Below are positions 17,603-25,737 of a stretch of 48,540 nucleotides of DNA, in pieces. This stretch comes from Myxococcota bacterium. Lineage in GTDB: Bacteria > Myxococcota_A > UBA9160 > UBA6930. The first letter of the stretch is position 1. Each line of letters starts with the position of its first letter. Under the pieces are notes generated by a model. That model was not told the origin of the DNA and searched no databases. It saw only the letters and a program-made list of their open reading frames with translations. The stretch covers positions 1 through 48,540 of the forward strand of contig JASJCN010000022.1 of NCBI GenBank assembly GCA_030065975.1, written 5' to 3'. The position numbers and the translations under genes were made by a program.

Positions 17603-19404
17603 GCGACGAGCCCGAGCTCGGGAAGAACGAGCGCAAGCGGCTGGAGAACCGGATCGCCGTCGAAGAGGAGGCCCGGCGCGCCGCCGAGCGACGCGCGGCG
17701 GAGGCCGAGCAGGCCCGCGACCGGCTCGTGCACGTGCTCGAGGAGAGCCCGGACCTCGTGCTCATCGAGGAGGACGGGCGGCTCACGTTCGCCAATCGCG
17801 CTGCCCGCCGCTTCCACGGGCTCGGCGAAGGGGGAGCGGCCCTCTGCGAGGTCGCCCCCGACGAGCTGGTGGCCCCGGCATCCCGGGGACTGATGCGCCA
17901 GGCGCGCGCGGCCCTGGCCGAGCACGGGAGCTGGCAGGGCGAGATCCAGCGCGAACGCCACGACGGCGCGCTCGTGCCCATGATGACGCAGCTCAACGGA
18001 GGGACGGACGCCGATGGCGTCGAAGCGCTGGTAGTCTGCGTCTCCCACGACCTCTCGCGCCAGACCATCCAGGAGGCGGAGCTCGAGGAGATCGCCAACA
18101 CCGACGAGCTCACCGGGCTTCCCAACCGGCGCAAGTTCCTCGAAGAGACGCGTCGCGCCCTGACCGACGCGGCCGACCAGCCCGGGCAGGTCGGCATCCT
18201 GGTGGCGAACATCGACGGCTTCCAGATGGTGAACGACACCCTGGGGCCCGCGGCCGGCGACCGCCTGCTGGTCGCGGTGGCGGACCGCATCCAGGGCGTC
18301 GTGCGCGCCACCGACCTGATGGCCCGGGTCGGCGGCGACGAGTTCGCCGTGCTCTCGGTGTCGACCGACGAGGAGGGGCTCCTGCCGCTCGGCGAGCGCA
18401 TGCTCGCGGTGATGGCCCCGGCCTTCCGCATCGGACGCCGCAAGCTCACCGTCACCCTCAGCATCGGCGTCGTCACGCCCTCCCGCCGACGGGTCGAGCC
18501 CGACGCGCTCCTGCGCGACGCCAACGCTGCGGTGAGCCAGGCCAAGGCCAAGGGCCGCTCGCGAGTCGAGCACTTCGATCCCGTGCGGCGGCTGCAGTCC
18601 GTCGCACGCCTCGAGCTCGAGCAGGAGCTGCGCACGGCCATCCGCGACGGGAACATCCAGGTCGTCTACCAGCACGAGATCGGGCTCTCGACCGGTGACC
18701 TCGTGTGCTTCGAGGCGCTGGCCCGCTGGGAGCACGAGCGCATGGGCCCGATCTCCCCGGCCGACTTCGTGCCCCTCGCCGAGGAGACCGGCCTGATCGG
18801 CCCGCTCGGCGAGCGCGTGGCCGCCGACGTCTGCAGCCAGCTGCGGCGCTGGGAGGCCGAGGGCCTTCGCGACCTGGTGGTCTCGGTCAACGTCTCTCCG
18901 CGGCAGCTCGCGAGCGCCGACTTCGTCGACCGCATCCAGGCCATCGTCGACGGCTCGGGGATCCAGCGCCACCAGATCAACCTCGAGATCACCGAGTCCG
19001 CGATGACCGACCAGTCCCGCGTGATGCTGGGCCGCATCCGCGCCCTGCGCGAGGCGGGCTTCACGCTGATCCTCGACGACTTCGGGACGGGCTACTCCTC
19101 GCTCGGGCAGCTCCGCACCCTGCCCTTCAGCGTCCTCAAGATCGACCGCACGTTCGTCGCGGACATCGTCGACGACGAGCAGGACCGGCACCTGGTCGAC
19201 GCCATGATCCGCATGGCCCACGGGCTCGGGCGCATGGTGGTGGCCGAAGGCGTGGAGACCGAGGCCCAGGCCGAGATCCTCCGCAATCTCAAGTGCGAGA
19301 TCGGCCAGGGCTGGCACTTCGGCCGGCCTCTGCCCGGCGACCGGATGACCGAGGTGCTGCTGAGCCGCCGGGAGACTGGACGAGCGAAGGTTCGGGGGGC
19401 ATAA
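17599..19404 (+). CDS. PAS-GGDEF-EAL cyclic-di-GMP synthase/phosphodiesterase
   Basis: A 601-residue cytoplasmic protein: an N-terminal coiled coil (~8-45), a PAS-like sensor (~45-155), a GGDEF domain with intact GGDEF at 245-249, and an EAL domain with FEALARW (EAL 372-374), DDFGTGYSS and EGVET. An RxxD product-inhibition site (236-239) precedes GGDEF by the usual five residues. Both catalytic halves look competent, so it could make and degrade c-di-GMP with the PAS module setting the balance. No transmembrane segment is present. It overlaps the preceding unknown gene by 4 nt. Confidence 0.92.
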   Translation: MSDEPELGKNERKRLENRIAVEEEARRAAERRAAEAEQARDRLVHVLEESPDLVLIEEDGRLTFANRAARRFHGLGEGGAALCEVAPDELVAPASRGLMRQARAALAEHGSWQGEIQRERHDGALVPMMTQLNGGTDADGVEALVVCVSHDLSRQTIQEAELEEIANTDELTGLPNRRKFLEETRRALTDAADQPGQVGILVANIDGFQMVNDTLGPAAGDRLLVAVADRIQGVVRATDLMARVGGDEFAVLSVSTDEEGLLPLGERMLAVMAPAFRIGRRKLTVTLSIGVVTPSRRRVEPDALLRDANAAVSQAKAKGRSRVEHFDPVRRLQSVARLELEQELRTAIRDGNIQVVYQHEIGLSTGDLVCFEALARWEHERMGPISPADFVPLAEETGLIGPLGERVAADVCSQLRRWEAEGLRDLVVSVNVSPRQLASADFVDRIQAIVDGSGIQRHQINLEITESAMTDQSRVMLGRIRALREAGFTLILDDFGTGYSSLGQLRTLPFSVLKIDRTFVADIVDDEQDRHLVDAMIRMAHGLGRMVVAEGVETEAQAEILRNLKCEIGQGWHFGRPLPGDRMTEVLLSRRETGRAKVRGA

Positions 19405-19417
19405 TCCGGGGCCGAAT

Positions 19418-19431
19418 TAGAACGTGTTTCA
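19418..19431. promoter_or_regulatory. KstR-like operator upstream of the side-chain catabolism operon
   Basis: TAGAACGTGTTTCA fits TnnAACnnGTTnnA, the 14-bp consensus of the mycobacterial TetR-type repressor KstR, and the flanks extend the dyad to ATTnnAACnnGTTnnAAT. It lies in the AT-rich intergenic region 55 nt before the first gene of the operon. No TetR gene is in the window. It probably is a TetR-family operator; which ligand is sensed is inference. Confidence 0.6.
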
Positions 19432-19485
19432 ATTTCGTGTTCGTCGTCTCGCGGCGCCGGACGCGGCGAGTCCCGGAAGCCCCCG

Positions 19486-20670
19486 TTGCACATCGAGTTC
19501 ACCCCCGCCCAGCAGGCCCTGCGGACCGAGCTGCGGCAGTACTACCGCGACCTCTTCTCGAAGGGCGACCTGCGAAAGCGCCTGGACGACGAGTGGGACC
19601 AGCTCGGCGGCCCGGCGTTCCGCGAGGCCATGGGCCAGATGGGCCGCGACGGCTGGCTCGTGCTGGGCTGGCCCGAGGAGTACGGCGGCCAGGGGAAGAG
19701 CCACCTCGAGCAGTTCATCTTCTGGGACGAGACGTACCGGGCCCGCGCGCCGCTTCCGATCATCACGGTGAACACCGTGGGCCCGACGCTCATGCAGTGG
19801 GGCACCGAGGAGCAGCGCGAGCTCTTCCTGCCGAAGATCCGGAACGGCGAGCTGCTCATCTCGATCGGCTACACGGAGCCCTCCGCGGGCACCGACCTCG
19901 CATCGCTCTCGACCCGCGCCGTCCGCGACGGCGACGAGTGGGTGATCAACGGGCAGAAGGTCTACACGACCCACGCCGGCGACGCGGACTACGTCTGGCT
20001 CGCCTGCCGCACCGATCCCGACGCGCCCAAGCACAAGGGCATCTCGATCATCCTCGTGCCGACGAGCGACCCGGGCTACTCGTGCACGCCCATCGACACG
20101 ATCGGCGGCGAGGTCACCTACGCCACCTTCTACGAGGACATCCGCGTCCCGGTGAGCAACACCATAGGCCCCGAGAACGGCGGCTGGGGGCTCATCACCG
20201 GGCAGCTCAACCTCGAGCGCATCACCCTCGCGATGCCCGCCTCCCTCGATCGGCTGCTCGAGGAGGTGTGGGCCTTCGCCGGCGAGACCGATCGCCCGGG
20301 CGGCGGGCGCGTGATCGACGAGCCGTGGGTGCAGCAGGCGCTCGCCAAGGCCTACGCGCGCCTCGAGGCGCTGAAGCTCATGAACTGGCGCAGCGCCTGG
20401 ATGATGGATCAGGGCGCGCCGGGGATGGCCGAGTCGTCGGCGGTGAAGGTGTTCGGCACCGAGGCGGTGATCGAGTGCTACCGCGAGCTGCTCGAGATCA
20501 CGCGTCAGGCGGGCCTCGTGCGTCGGGGCCAGCCCCAGGCGCTCTTCGACGGACTGCTCGAGAGCGCCCATCGCATGGCCATGGTCACCACCTTCGGGGG
20601 CGGGGTGAACGAGGTCATGCGCGACATCATCGCCGCGGCGGGCCTGCGCATGCCCCGCGCCCGGCGTTAG
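19486..20670 (+). CDS. Acyl-CoA dehydrogenase, FadE29 (ChsE2)-like
   Basis: A 394-residue flavoprotein of the acyl-CoA dehydrogenase fold, with GWPEEYGGQGKSHLEQ, substrate/FAD-loop ISIGYTEPSAGTDLASL and a C-terminal TFGGGVNEVMRDIIA. The sequence style follows FadE27/FadE29, members of heteromeric alpha2beta2 enzymes that oxidise steroid side-chain acyl-CoAs. The second acyl-CoA dehydrogenase two genes on is its likely partner. It introduces the alpha,beta double bond that the MaoC proteins then hydrate. The start is TTG at 19486 (GGAAG upstream). First gene of an eight-gene co-directional unit. Confidence 0.85.
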   Translation: MHIEFTPAQQALRTELRQYYRDLFSKGDLRKRLDDEWDQLGGPAFREAMGQMGRDGWLVLGWPEEYGGQGKSHLEQFIFWDETYRARAPLPIITVNTVGPTLMQWGTEEQRELFLPKIRNGELLISIGYTEPSAGTDLASLSTRAVRDGDEWVINGQKVYTTHAGDADYVWLACRTDPDAPKHKGISIILVPTSDPGYSCTPIDTIGGEVTYATFYEDIRVPVSNTIGPENGGWGLITGQLNLERITLAMPASLDRLLEEVWAFAGETDRPGGGRVIDEPWVQQALAKAYARLEALKLMNWRSAWMMDQGAPGMAESSAVKVFGTEAVIECYRELLEITRQAGLVRRGQPQALFDGLLESAHRMAMVTTFGGGVNEVMRDIIAAAGLRMPRARR

Positions 20671-20685
20671 GCACGGGAGCCCGGG

Positions 20686-20786
20686 TTTGCTGAGCGCGGA
20701 GCAGAAAAAGGAGCTCATCGTTTGCTGAGCGCAGAGCAGGAGAAGGAGCTCATCGTTTGCTGAGCGCAGAGCAGAAGAAGGAGCTC
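20686..20786 (+). repeat. 35-nt unit repeated three times across the RBS and start of the ChsH2-like gene
   Basis: Units at 20686-20720, 20721-20755 and 20756-20786 (partial) each carry TTGCTGAGCG and an AAGGAG or AGAAGGAG motif. That motif in copies 1 and 2 lies about 8 nt before the TTG of the next copy. The gene starts in copy 3. From copies 1 and 2 the same TTG would give 13-codon reading frames, out of frame with the gene (unit length 35), whose TGA overlaps the next copy's start region. Confidence 0.9.
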
Positions 20787-21734
20787 GAGGAGACGATCCA
20801 CGCCTTCGTCGGCAAGCCCATCGGCCCGCCGATCGAGGCGCGCGACCCGGTGAACCTTCCGATGGTGCACCAGTGGTGCGAGGCGACCGGCGACGAGAAC
20901 CCCGTCTACACCGACGCCGAGGCCGCCGAGAAGAGCGTCCACGGAGGCCTGGTGGCTCCGCCGCTGATGCTCCAGGCCTGGACGATGGACGGCTGGAGCA
21001 TGCACGAGGGCTACGACGTCCCGCGCAACGAGCAGCATCGCCTGCACAAGATCCTGACCGACGCAGGCTACACGGGCGTCCTCGGCACCGACACCGAGCA
21101 GAGCTTCACCCGCTACCTGCGCCCGGGCGACCTCATCACGGCGGAGATCTTCATCGACTCGATCTCCGAGGAGAAGGCCACGGGGGCGGGCGTCGGGTAC
21201 TTCATCACCACGCGCACCGTCTACACCGACCAGGACGGAGAGGAGGTCGGCTGGGAGACCTTCCGCTGCCTGAAGTTCATCCCCAAGGACGCGCCGCCGC
21301 CTGCGGCGAGCCAGGGAGGCGAGCCCGAGGTCTACACCCCCGCCCGGATCAAGCCGCCCATGGGCCACGACAACGCCTGGTGGTGGCAGACCCTGGACGA
21401 GGGCCGGATCGAGATCCAGAAGTGCGCGAGCTGCGGCGAGCTGCGCCACCCGCCGCGGCCGATGTGCGCGAAGTGTCGCTCGATGGAGTGGACGGGCCAG
21501 GCCATCAGCGGCCGCGGGACGCTCCACACCTACACGGTGATCCACTACCCGCAGTTCCCGGGCTACGAGTTCCCGATCCTGGCGGCGCTCGTCGACCTGG
21601 AAGAGGGCTGCCGCATCGTGTCCAACGTGGTCGACTGCGACCCGAAGGATCTCGAGATCGGCATGGCCCTCGAGGCCTTCATCCACGAGGACGAGGACGG
21701 CTTCAAGCTGCCCTTGTTCCGGCCCGCGAAGTAG
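20757..21734 (+). CDS. MaoC-DUF35 fusion, ChsH2-like hydratase subunit and aldolase partner
   Basis: A 325-residue fusion. The N-terminal ~175 residues are a MaoC hot-dog fold in which the hydratase motif reads GDENPVY, so the usual His is Tyr51. The C-terminal ~125 residues are a DUF35 OB-fold with zinc ribbon (Cys223, 226, 237, 240). This is the architecture of M. tuberculosis ChsH2, whose MaoC half lacks catalytic residues and pairs with ChsH1, and whose DUF35 half binds the aldolase Ltp2. All three partners are present here in order. The TTG start sits in the third copy of a 35-nt repeat. Confidence 0.85.
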   Translation: MLSAEQKKELEETIHAFVGKPIGPPIEARDPVNLPMVHQWCEATGDENPVYTDAEAAEKSVHGGLVAPPLMLQAWTMDGWSMHEGYDVPRNEQHRLHKILTDAGYTGVLGTDTEQSFTRYLRPGDLITAEIFIDSISEEKATGAGVGYFITTRTVYTDQDGEEVGWETFRCLKFIPKDAPPPAASQGGEPEVYTPARIKPPMGHDNAWWWQTLDEGRIEIQKCASCGELRHPPRPMCAKCRSMEWTGQAISGRGTLHTYTVIHYPQFPGYEFPILAALVDLEEGCRIVSNVVDCDPKDLEIGMALEAFIHEDEDGFKLPLFRPAK

Positions 21735-21762
21735 CGGCTGAGCGAAGAGCGGCTGAGCAGAG
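21733..21762. repeat. 15-nt imperfect tandem duplication between operon genes
   Basis: AGCGGCTGAGCGAAG is followed by AGCGGCTGAGCAGAG (12 of 15 identical). It starts inside the ChsH2-like stop and ends 2 nt before the next ATG, so it fills nearly all of the 30-nt intergenic gap and supplies its weak ribosome-binding region. Confidence 0.75.
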
Positions 21763-21764
21763 AA

Positions 21765-22913
21765 ATGGACTTCGGATTCAGCGAAGAGCAGGAGACGATC
21801 CGGCAGCTGGCGCGGGAGATCCTCGAGGCCGAGGCGCCCATCGAGCGCGTGAAGGCGGCCGAGGCGACCCCCGAGTGGCGCGACGAGGCGCTGTGGAAGC
21901 AGCTGGCCGAGGCCAACCTGCTCGGCATCGCCATCGCAGAGACCCATGGCGGCATGGGCATGGGTCTGTCGGAGCTCTGCGTCCTGCTCGAGGAGATCGG
22001 GCGCGTGGTGGCACCCGGGCCCTGGCTCCCGAGCCTCGTGCTGGGTGCCCTCCCCATCGGCCGCTTCGGCACCGAGGCACAGCAGGCGCGCTGGCTGCCG
22101 TCGATCGCGTCGGGAGAGCTGGTCGCGACCGCGGCGCTCGACGACGCGGGCTCGTCGCATCTGGATGCCCCGGCGACCACGGCTCGCGCCGACGGCGGCG
22201 GCTTCGTCCTCGATGGGGTAAAGCGGGACGTCCCCGGCCTGACCCTCGCACGTCTCGCCCTGATTCCGGCGCGCACCGCCGAAGGCACCGCGATCTTCGC
22301 GGTGGATCCCCGCACCGAAGGGGCGTCCGTCGAGACCGGCGCCCTCTCGACCGGCGAGCCGCTCGGGCGACTCGTGCTCGAGGGCGTGCGCGTGGGAGAG
22401 GACGCGCGCCTCCCGGGCGACGGCACGGCCCAGCTGCGCTGGCTCGCCGCCCGCAGCCGCGTCGGGCTGGCCGCCCTGCAGGTGGGCGTCTCCGATCGCG
22501 CGATCGCCATCACCGCCGACTACACCCGCGAGCGCGAGCAGTTCGGCGTGCCCATCGGGAGCTTCCAGGCGGTGCAGCACCGCCTGGCCGACGCCTGGAT
22601 CGACCTCGAAGCGATGCGCTGGACGCTCTGGCATGCCGTCTATCGGCTCGATCAGGGCCTGCCCGCCGAGCGCGAGGCACGGGTCGCCAAGTTCTGGGCG
22701 GCGGACGGCGGCTCCCGCATCGCGCGCGCCTGCGTCCACCTGCACGGCGGGCTCGGAAGCGACATCGACTACCCGATCCAGCGCCATTTCCGCTGGAGCA
22801 AGGCCCTCGAGCTGTGCCAGGGCGGCGCGACCGAGACCCTGGCCGGACTCGGCGCCGACATGGCCCACGCCGGGCCCGTCCGCGACGGCATCGAGGCGGA
22901 GGTCTCGCTCTGA
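21765..22913 (+). CDS. Acyl-CoA dehydrogenase, FadE28 (ChsE1)-like
   Basis: A 382-residue acyl-CoA dehydrogenase-fold protein (MDFGFSEEQETIRQLAREIL; TREREQFGVPIGSFQAVQHRLAD; CVHLHGGLGSDIDYPIQRHF). The middle FAD/substrate loop is reduced (AALDDAGSSHLDAP rather than a TEPxAGSD motif), as expected for the non-canonical subunit of a heteromeric enzyme. It probably pairs with the FadE29-like product to give an alpha2beta2 dehydrogenase for short side-chain acyl-CoAs. Its TGA overlaps the next ATG (TGATG), coupling it to the ChsH1-like gene. Confidence 0.82.
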   Translation: MDFGFSEEQETIRQLAREILEAEAPIERVKAAEATPEWRDEALWKQLAEANLLGIAIAETHGGMGMGLSELCVLLEEIGRVVAPGPWLPSLVLGALPIGRFGTEAQQARWLPSIASGELVATAALDDAGSSHLDAPATTARADGGGFVLDGVKRDVPGLTLARLALIPARTAEGTAIFAVDPRTEGASVETGALSTGEPLGRLVLEGVRVGEDARLPGDGTAQLRWLAARSRVGLAALQVGVSDRAIAITADYTREREQFGVPIGSFQAVQHRLADAWIDLEAMRWTLWHAVYRLDQGLPAEREARVAKFWAADGGSRIARACVHLHGGLGSDIDYPIQRHFRWSKALELCQGGATETLAGLGADMAHAGPVRDGIEAEVSL

Positions 22914-23320
22914 TGGCTTCGCTCTCGTTCTCCGCCGTCGAGGTCGGCCAGGAGCTTCCGGCCCTCGACGTACCGATCACCGCGACGATCGTCGTTGGGG
23001 GCGCTCTCGCCTCGCGCGACTTCACGCCCGTGCATCACGACCGGGCGGCCGCCGTCGAGAACGGCCTGCCCGACGTCTTCATGAACATCCTGACGACGAA
23101 CGGCTACGTGAGCCGCTTCGTGACCGACTGGGCGGGCCCCGACGCCATCGTCCGCGGCGTGAAGTCGCGACTCGGCGGCCCGATGCTCCCCGGCGACACG
23201 CTGAAGCTGCGCGGCAAGGTCACCGAGGCCGAAGCCGGAGAGGTCGAGGTCGAGGTGACCGGCAGCAACGCCTGGGGCAACCACGTCACGTCCCGGGTGC
23301 GCGTCGCACTCCCCGCCTGA
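22913..23320 (+). CDS. MaoC-like enoyl-CoA hydratase subunit, ChsH1-like
   Basis: A 135-residue single hot-dog domain with the hydratase motif RDFTPVHHD: Asp36 and His41 are present, unlike in the ChsH2-like partner. The small size, operon position and complementary active site match ChsH1, which supplies catalysis in the ChsH1-ChsH2 heteromer. It should hydrate the enoyl-CoA made by the two dehydrogenases. It overlaps the preceding gene by one base and is followed 12 nt later by the aldolase gene. Confidence 0.85.
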   Translation: MASLSFSAVEVGQELPALDVPITATIVVGGALASRDFTPVHHDRAAAVENGLPDVFMNILTTNGYVSRFVTDWAGPDAIVRGVKSRLGGPMLPGDTLKLRGKVTEAEAGEVEVEVTGSNAWGNHVTSRVRVALPA

Positions 23321-23332
23321 GCCCGAGAAGCC

Positions 23333-24502
23333 ATGCCCACCACGCTCAAGGACGAAGCCGCGATCATCGGGATCGGTCAGACGAAGTACTCGAAGAACTC
23401 GGGCGTCTCCGAGCTCGCGCTGGCTTGCGAGGCCGTACGCAACGCCATCGACGACGCCGGCCTCGAGCCCGAGGAGGTGGACGGCCTCGTCACCTTCCTG
23501 ATGGACTCGAGCGACGAGGTCGAGGTCGCCCGCGCCGTCGGCCTCGGCGACCTCTCGCTGCTCTCCCGGGTCGCCTACGGCGGCGGCGCCGCGGTGCCCC
23601 TGATCCACCAGGCGGCCATGGCGGTGGCGACGGGCGTCGCCCAGAACGTCGTGGTGTACCGGGCGCTCAACGGTCGCTCGGGCCAGCGCATGGGCCAGGG
23701 CGTCTCGGGCAACGTGATCACCAGCGACCTGATCCACTGGTCCTGGTACATGCCCTACGGCCTCCTCACCCCGGCCTCGTGGATCGCGCTGCAGGCCACG
23801 CGCTACATGCACGACACGGGCACAGGCCCCGAGGCCTTCGCCCACGTCGCCGTCTCGACGCGCAAGCACGCGGTGAACAACCCGGAGGCCGCGTTCTTCG
23901 GCAAGCCCATGAGCTTCGAGGACTACTACGCGTCGAAGTGGATCTGCGAGCCGCTGCGTCTGTTCGACTGCTGCCAGGAGACGGACGGCGGCTGCGCGAT
24001 CGTCGTGACGTCGGCGGAGCGGGCGAAGGACGCGAAGCACCCCGCGGCCCTCGTGCGTGGCGTCTCCCAGGCGTCGTTCGACGGCCAGGAGCAGATGACG
24101 AGCTTCTACCGCGACGACATGGGCTGGCTCCCGGAGATGGAGCTGGCCGGGAAGATCGTCTACGAGCAGAGCGGGCTCGGCCCCGACGACGTCGATGCCG
24201 CCATCCTCTACGACGCCTTCACGCCCGAGGTCGTGATGCAGACGGAGGCCTTCGGCTTCTGCAAGAAAGGCGAGGGCGGCGACTTCGTGAAGGACGGCAA
24301 CCTCGAGGTGGGCGGCCGGCTCCCCAACAACACCCACGGCGGGCTCCTCTCGGAGTCCTACATCCACGGCGTGAACGGCATCGCCGAGGGCGTGCGGCTG
24401 ATCCGCGGCACGTCCGTGAACCAACCCGAGAAATGCGACCACGTGCTGGTCTCGAGCGGCGTCGGCGTTCCGACCGGCGCCATGATCCTCGGGAAGGCCT
24501 AG
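23333..24502 (+). CDS. Thiolase-fold retro-aldolase, Ltp2-like
   Basis: A 389-residue thiolase-superfamily protein annotated in relatives as 'lipid-transfer protein'. It lacks the N-terminal catalytic cysteine of true thiolases. It carries ILYDAFTPEV (Tyr293) and NTHGGLLSESYIHG (Tyr343), which sit almost exactly where I recall the two catalytic tyrosines of characterised Ltp2 (294 and 344). Ltp2 with the ChsH2 DUF35 domain cleaves the beta-hydroxyacyl-CoA to release propionyl-CoA and the ring ketone. Here it directly follows ChsH1-like and precedes a true thiolase. Confidence 0.87.
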   Translation: MPTTLKDEAAIIGIGQTKYSKNSGVSELALACEAVRNAIDDAGLEPEEVDGLVTFLMDSSDEVEVARAVGLGDLSLLSRVAYGGGAAVPLIHQAAMAVATGVAQNVVVYRALNGRSGQRMGQGVSGNVITSDLIHWSWYMPYGLLTPASWIALQATRYMHDTGTGPEAFAHVAVSTRKHAVNNPEAAFFGKPMSFEDYYASKWICEPLRLFDCCQETDGGCAIVVTSAERAKDAKHPAALVRGVSQASFDGQEQMTSFYRDDMGWLPEMELAGKIVYEQSGLGPDDVDAAILYDAFTPEVVMQTEAFGFCKKGEGGDFVKDGNLEVGGRLPNNTHGGLLSESYIHGVNGIAEGVRLIRGTSVNQPEKCDHVLVSSGVGVPTGAMILGKA

Positions 24503-24544
24503 CCCGGTCGCGCCAACGCAACAGGCCACAGCAGGAGAACGCCC

Positions 24545-25726
24545 TTGTCCGGATCCGTCATCGTCGAAGCGCTGCGCACCCCCATCGCCCGAGGCAAGCT
24601 CGGCAAGGGCGACCTCTCGGGCTTCCACGCCGCCCAGCTGCTCGGCCGCCTGCAGATGGGGCTGGTCGAGAAGGCCGGCATCGAGCCCAAGGAGGTCGAG
24701 CAGATCTTCGGCGGCTGCGTGACCCAGGCCGGCGAGCAGTCGAACAACATCGCGCGCCACGCCTGGCTCGGCGTCTCGAAGGACGACTACTCCACGGCCG
24801 GCACCACCCTCGACGTCCAGTGCGGCTCGGGCCAGCAGGCCAACAACGTGGCCAACGCCATGGTGAAGGGCGGCTCCGTCGACTGCTCGCTCGCCTGCGG
24901 CATCGAGCTGATGAGCCACGTCGGCCTGGGCGCCAACGTGATCAACGGCCCGGGCTTCTTCCTCCCGCCGGAGTTCCCCTGGAACGAGCCCATGTCCCAG
25001 TTCGAGGCGGTCGAGAAGATCGCGCGCACCCGCGGCATCTCCCGCGAGGACGCGGACGCCTTCGCCCTCTCCTCCCAGCAGAAGGCCCGCGCCGCCACGG
25101 ACGCGGGCCACTTCAAGCGCGAGATCCTGCCCATCGACGCGCCGGTGCTGGGAGACGACATGCAGCCGAGCGGCGAGACGCGGCTGGTGGAGCAGGACCA
25201 GGGCATCCGCGACACCACTCTCGAGGGGCTGGCCCAGCTCCGGCCGGTGCAGGAGGGCGGCATCCACACGGCCGGGAACTCGTCCCAGGTGTCGGATGGC
25301 GCCGCCGGCGTCCTCTACATGAGCGAGGAGAAGGCCAGGGCCGCGGGCCTCACGCCTCGTGCCCGCATCGTCCACGACGTGGTGGTGGGCTGCGACCCCG
25401 AGATGCTGCTCGAGGGCCCGATCGACGCCACCCGGCGCATGATCGAGAAGCACGGCCTCGACCTCGGAACGGTCGACGTGTTCGAGTGCAACGAGGCCTT
25501 CGCTGCCGTCGTGCTGTCGTGGCTCAAGGCCTTTCCGGCCATCGACCCGGAGAAGGTGAACCCGAACGGCGGGGCCATCGCTCTCGGCCACCCCGTGGGC
25601 GCCACCGGCTCGCGGCTGATCGTCTCGGCGCTCCACGAGCTCGAGCGCACCGGCGGGAGTCGCGCCCTCATCACCATGTGCTGCGGCTCGGCCGTCGGCA
25701 CCGCCACGCTCATCGAGCGGCTGTAG
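24545..25726 (+). CDS. Acetyl-CoA acyltransferase (thiolase), FadA5-like
   Basis: A 393-residue thiolase with all catalytic residues: Cys93 in LDVQCGSGQQA, His349 in ALGHPVGATGSR and Cys379 in MCCGSAVG. It thiolytically cleaves a beta-ketoacyl-CoA, the last step of one beta-oxidation round. The ECNEAFAAV and NPNGGAIAL motifs are standard. Context suggests a steroid or branched side-chain substrate as for FadA5, but the sequence alone does not prove chain specificity. TTG at 24545 follows CAGGAG at 7 nt. Confidence 0.9.
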   Translation: MSGSVIVEALRTPIARGKLGKGDLSGFHAAQLLGRLQMGLVEKAGIEPKEVEQIFGGCVTQAGEQSNNIARHAWLGVSKDDYSTAGTTLDVQCGSGQQANNVANAMVKGGSVDCSLACGIELMSHVGLGANVINGPGFFLPPEFPWNEPMSQFEAVEKIARTRGISREDADAFALSSQQKARAATDAGHFKREILPIDAPVLGDDMQPSGETRLVEQDQGIRDTTLEGLAQLRPVQEGGIHTAGNSSQVSDGAAGVLYMSEEKARAAGLTPRARIVHDVVVGCDPEMLLEGPIDATRRMIEKHGLDLGTVDVFECNEAFAAVVLSWLKAFPAIDPEKVNPNGGAIALGHPVGATGSRLIVSALHELERTGGSRALITMCCGSAVGTATLIERL

Positions 25727-25737
25727 GAGAATCGGAG

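Noticed and set aside
20687-20763. TGC-TGA in the repeat mini-ORFs as further selenocysteine codons
   Set aside because: The frames after those TGAs are out of phase with the gene and have no conserved context; they are short leader frames from the tandem repeat.
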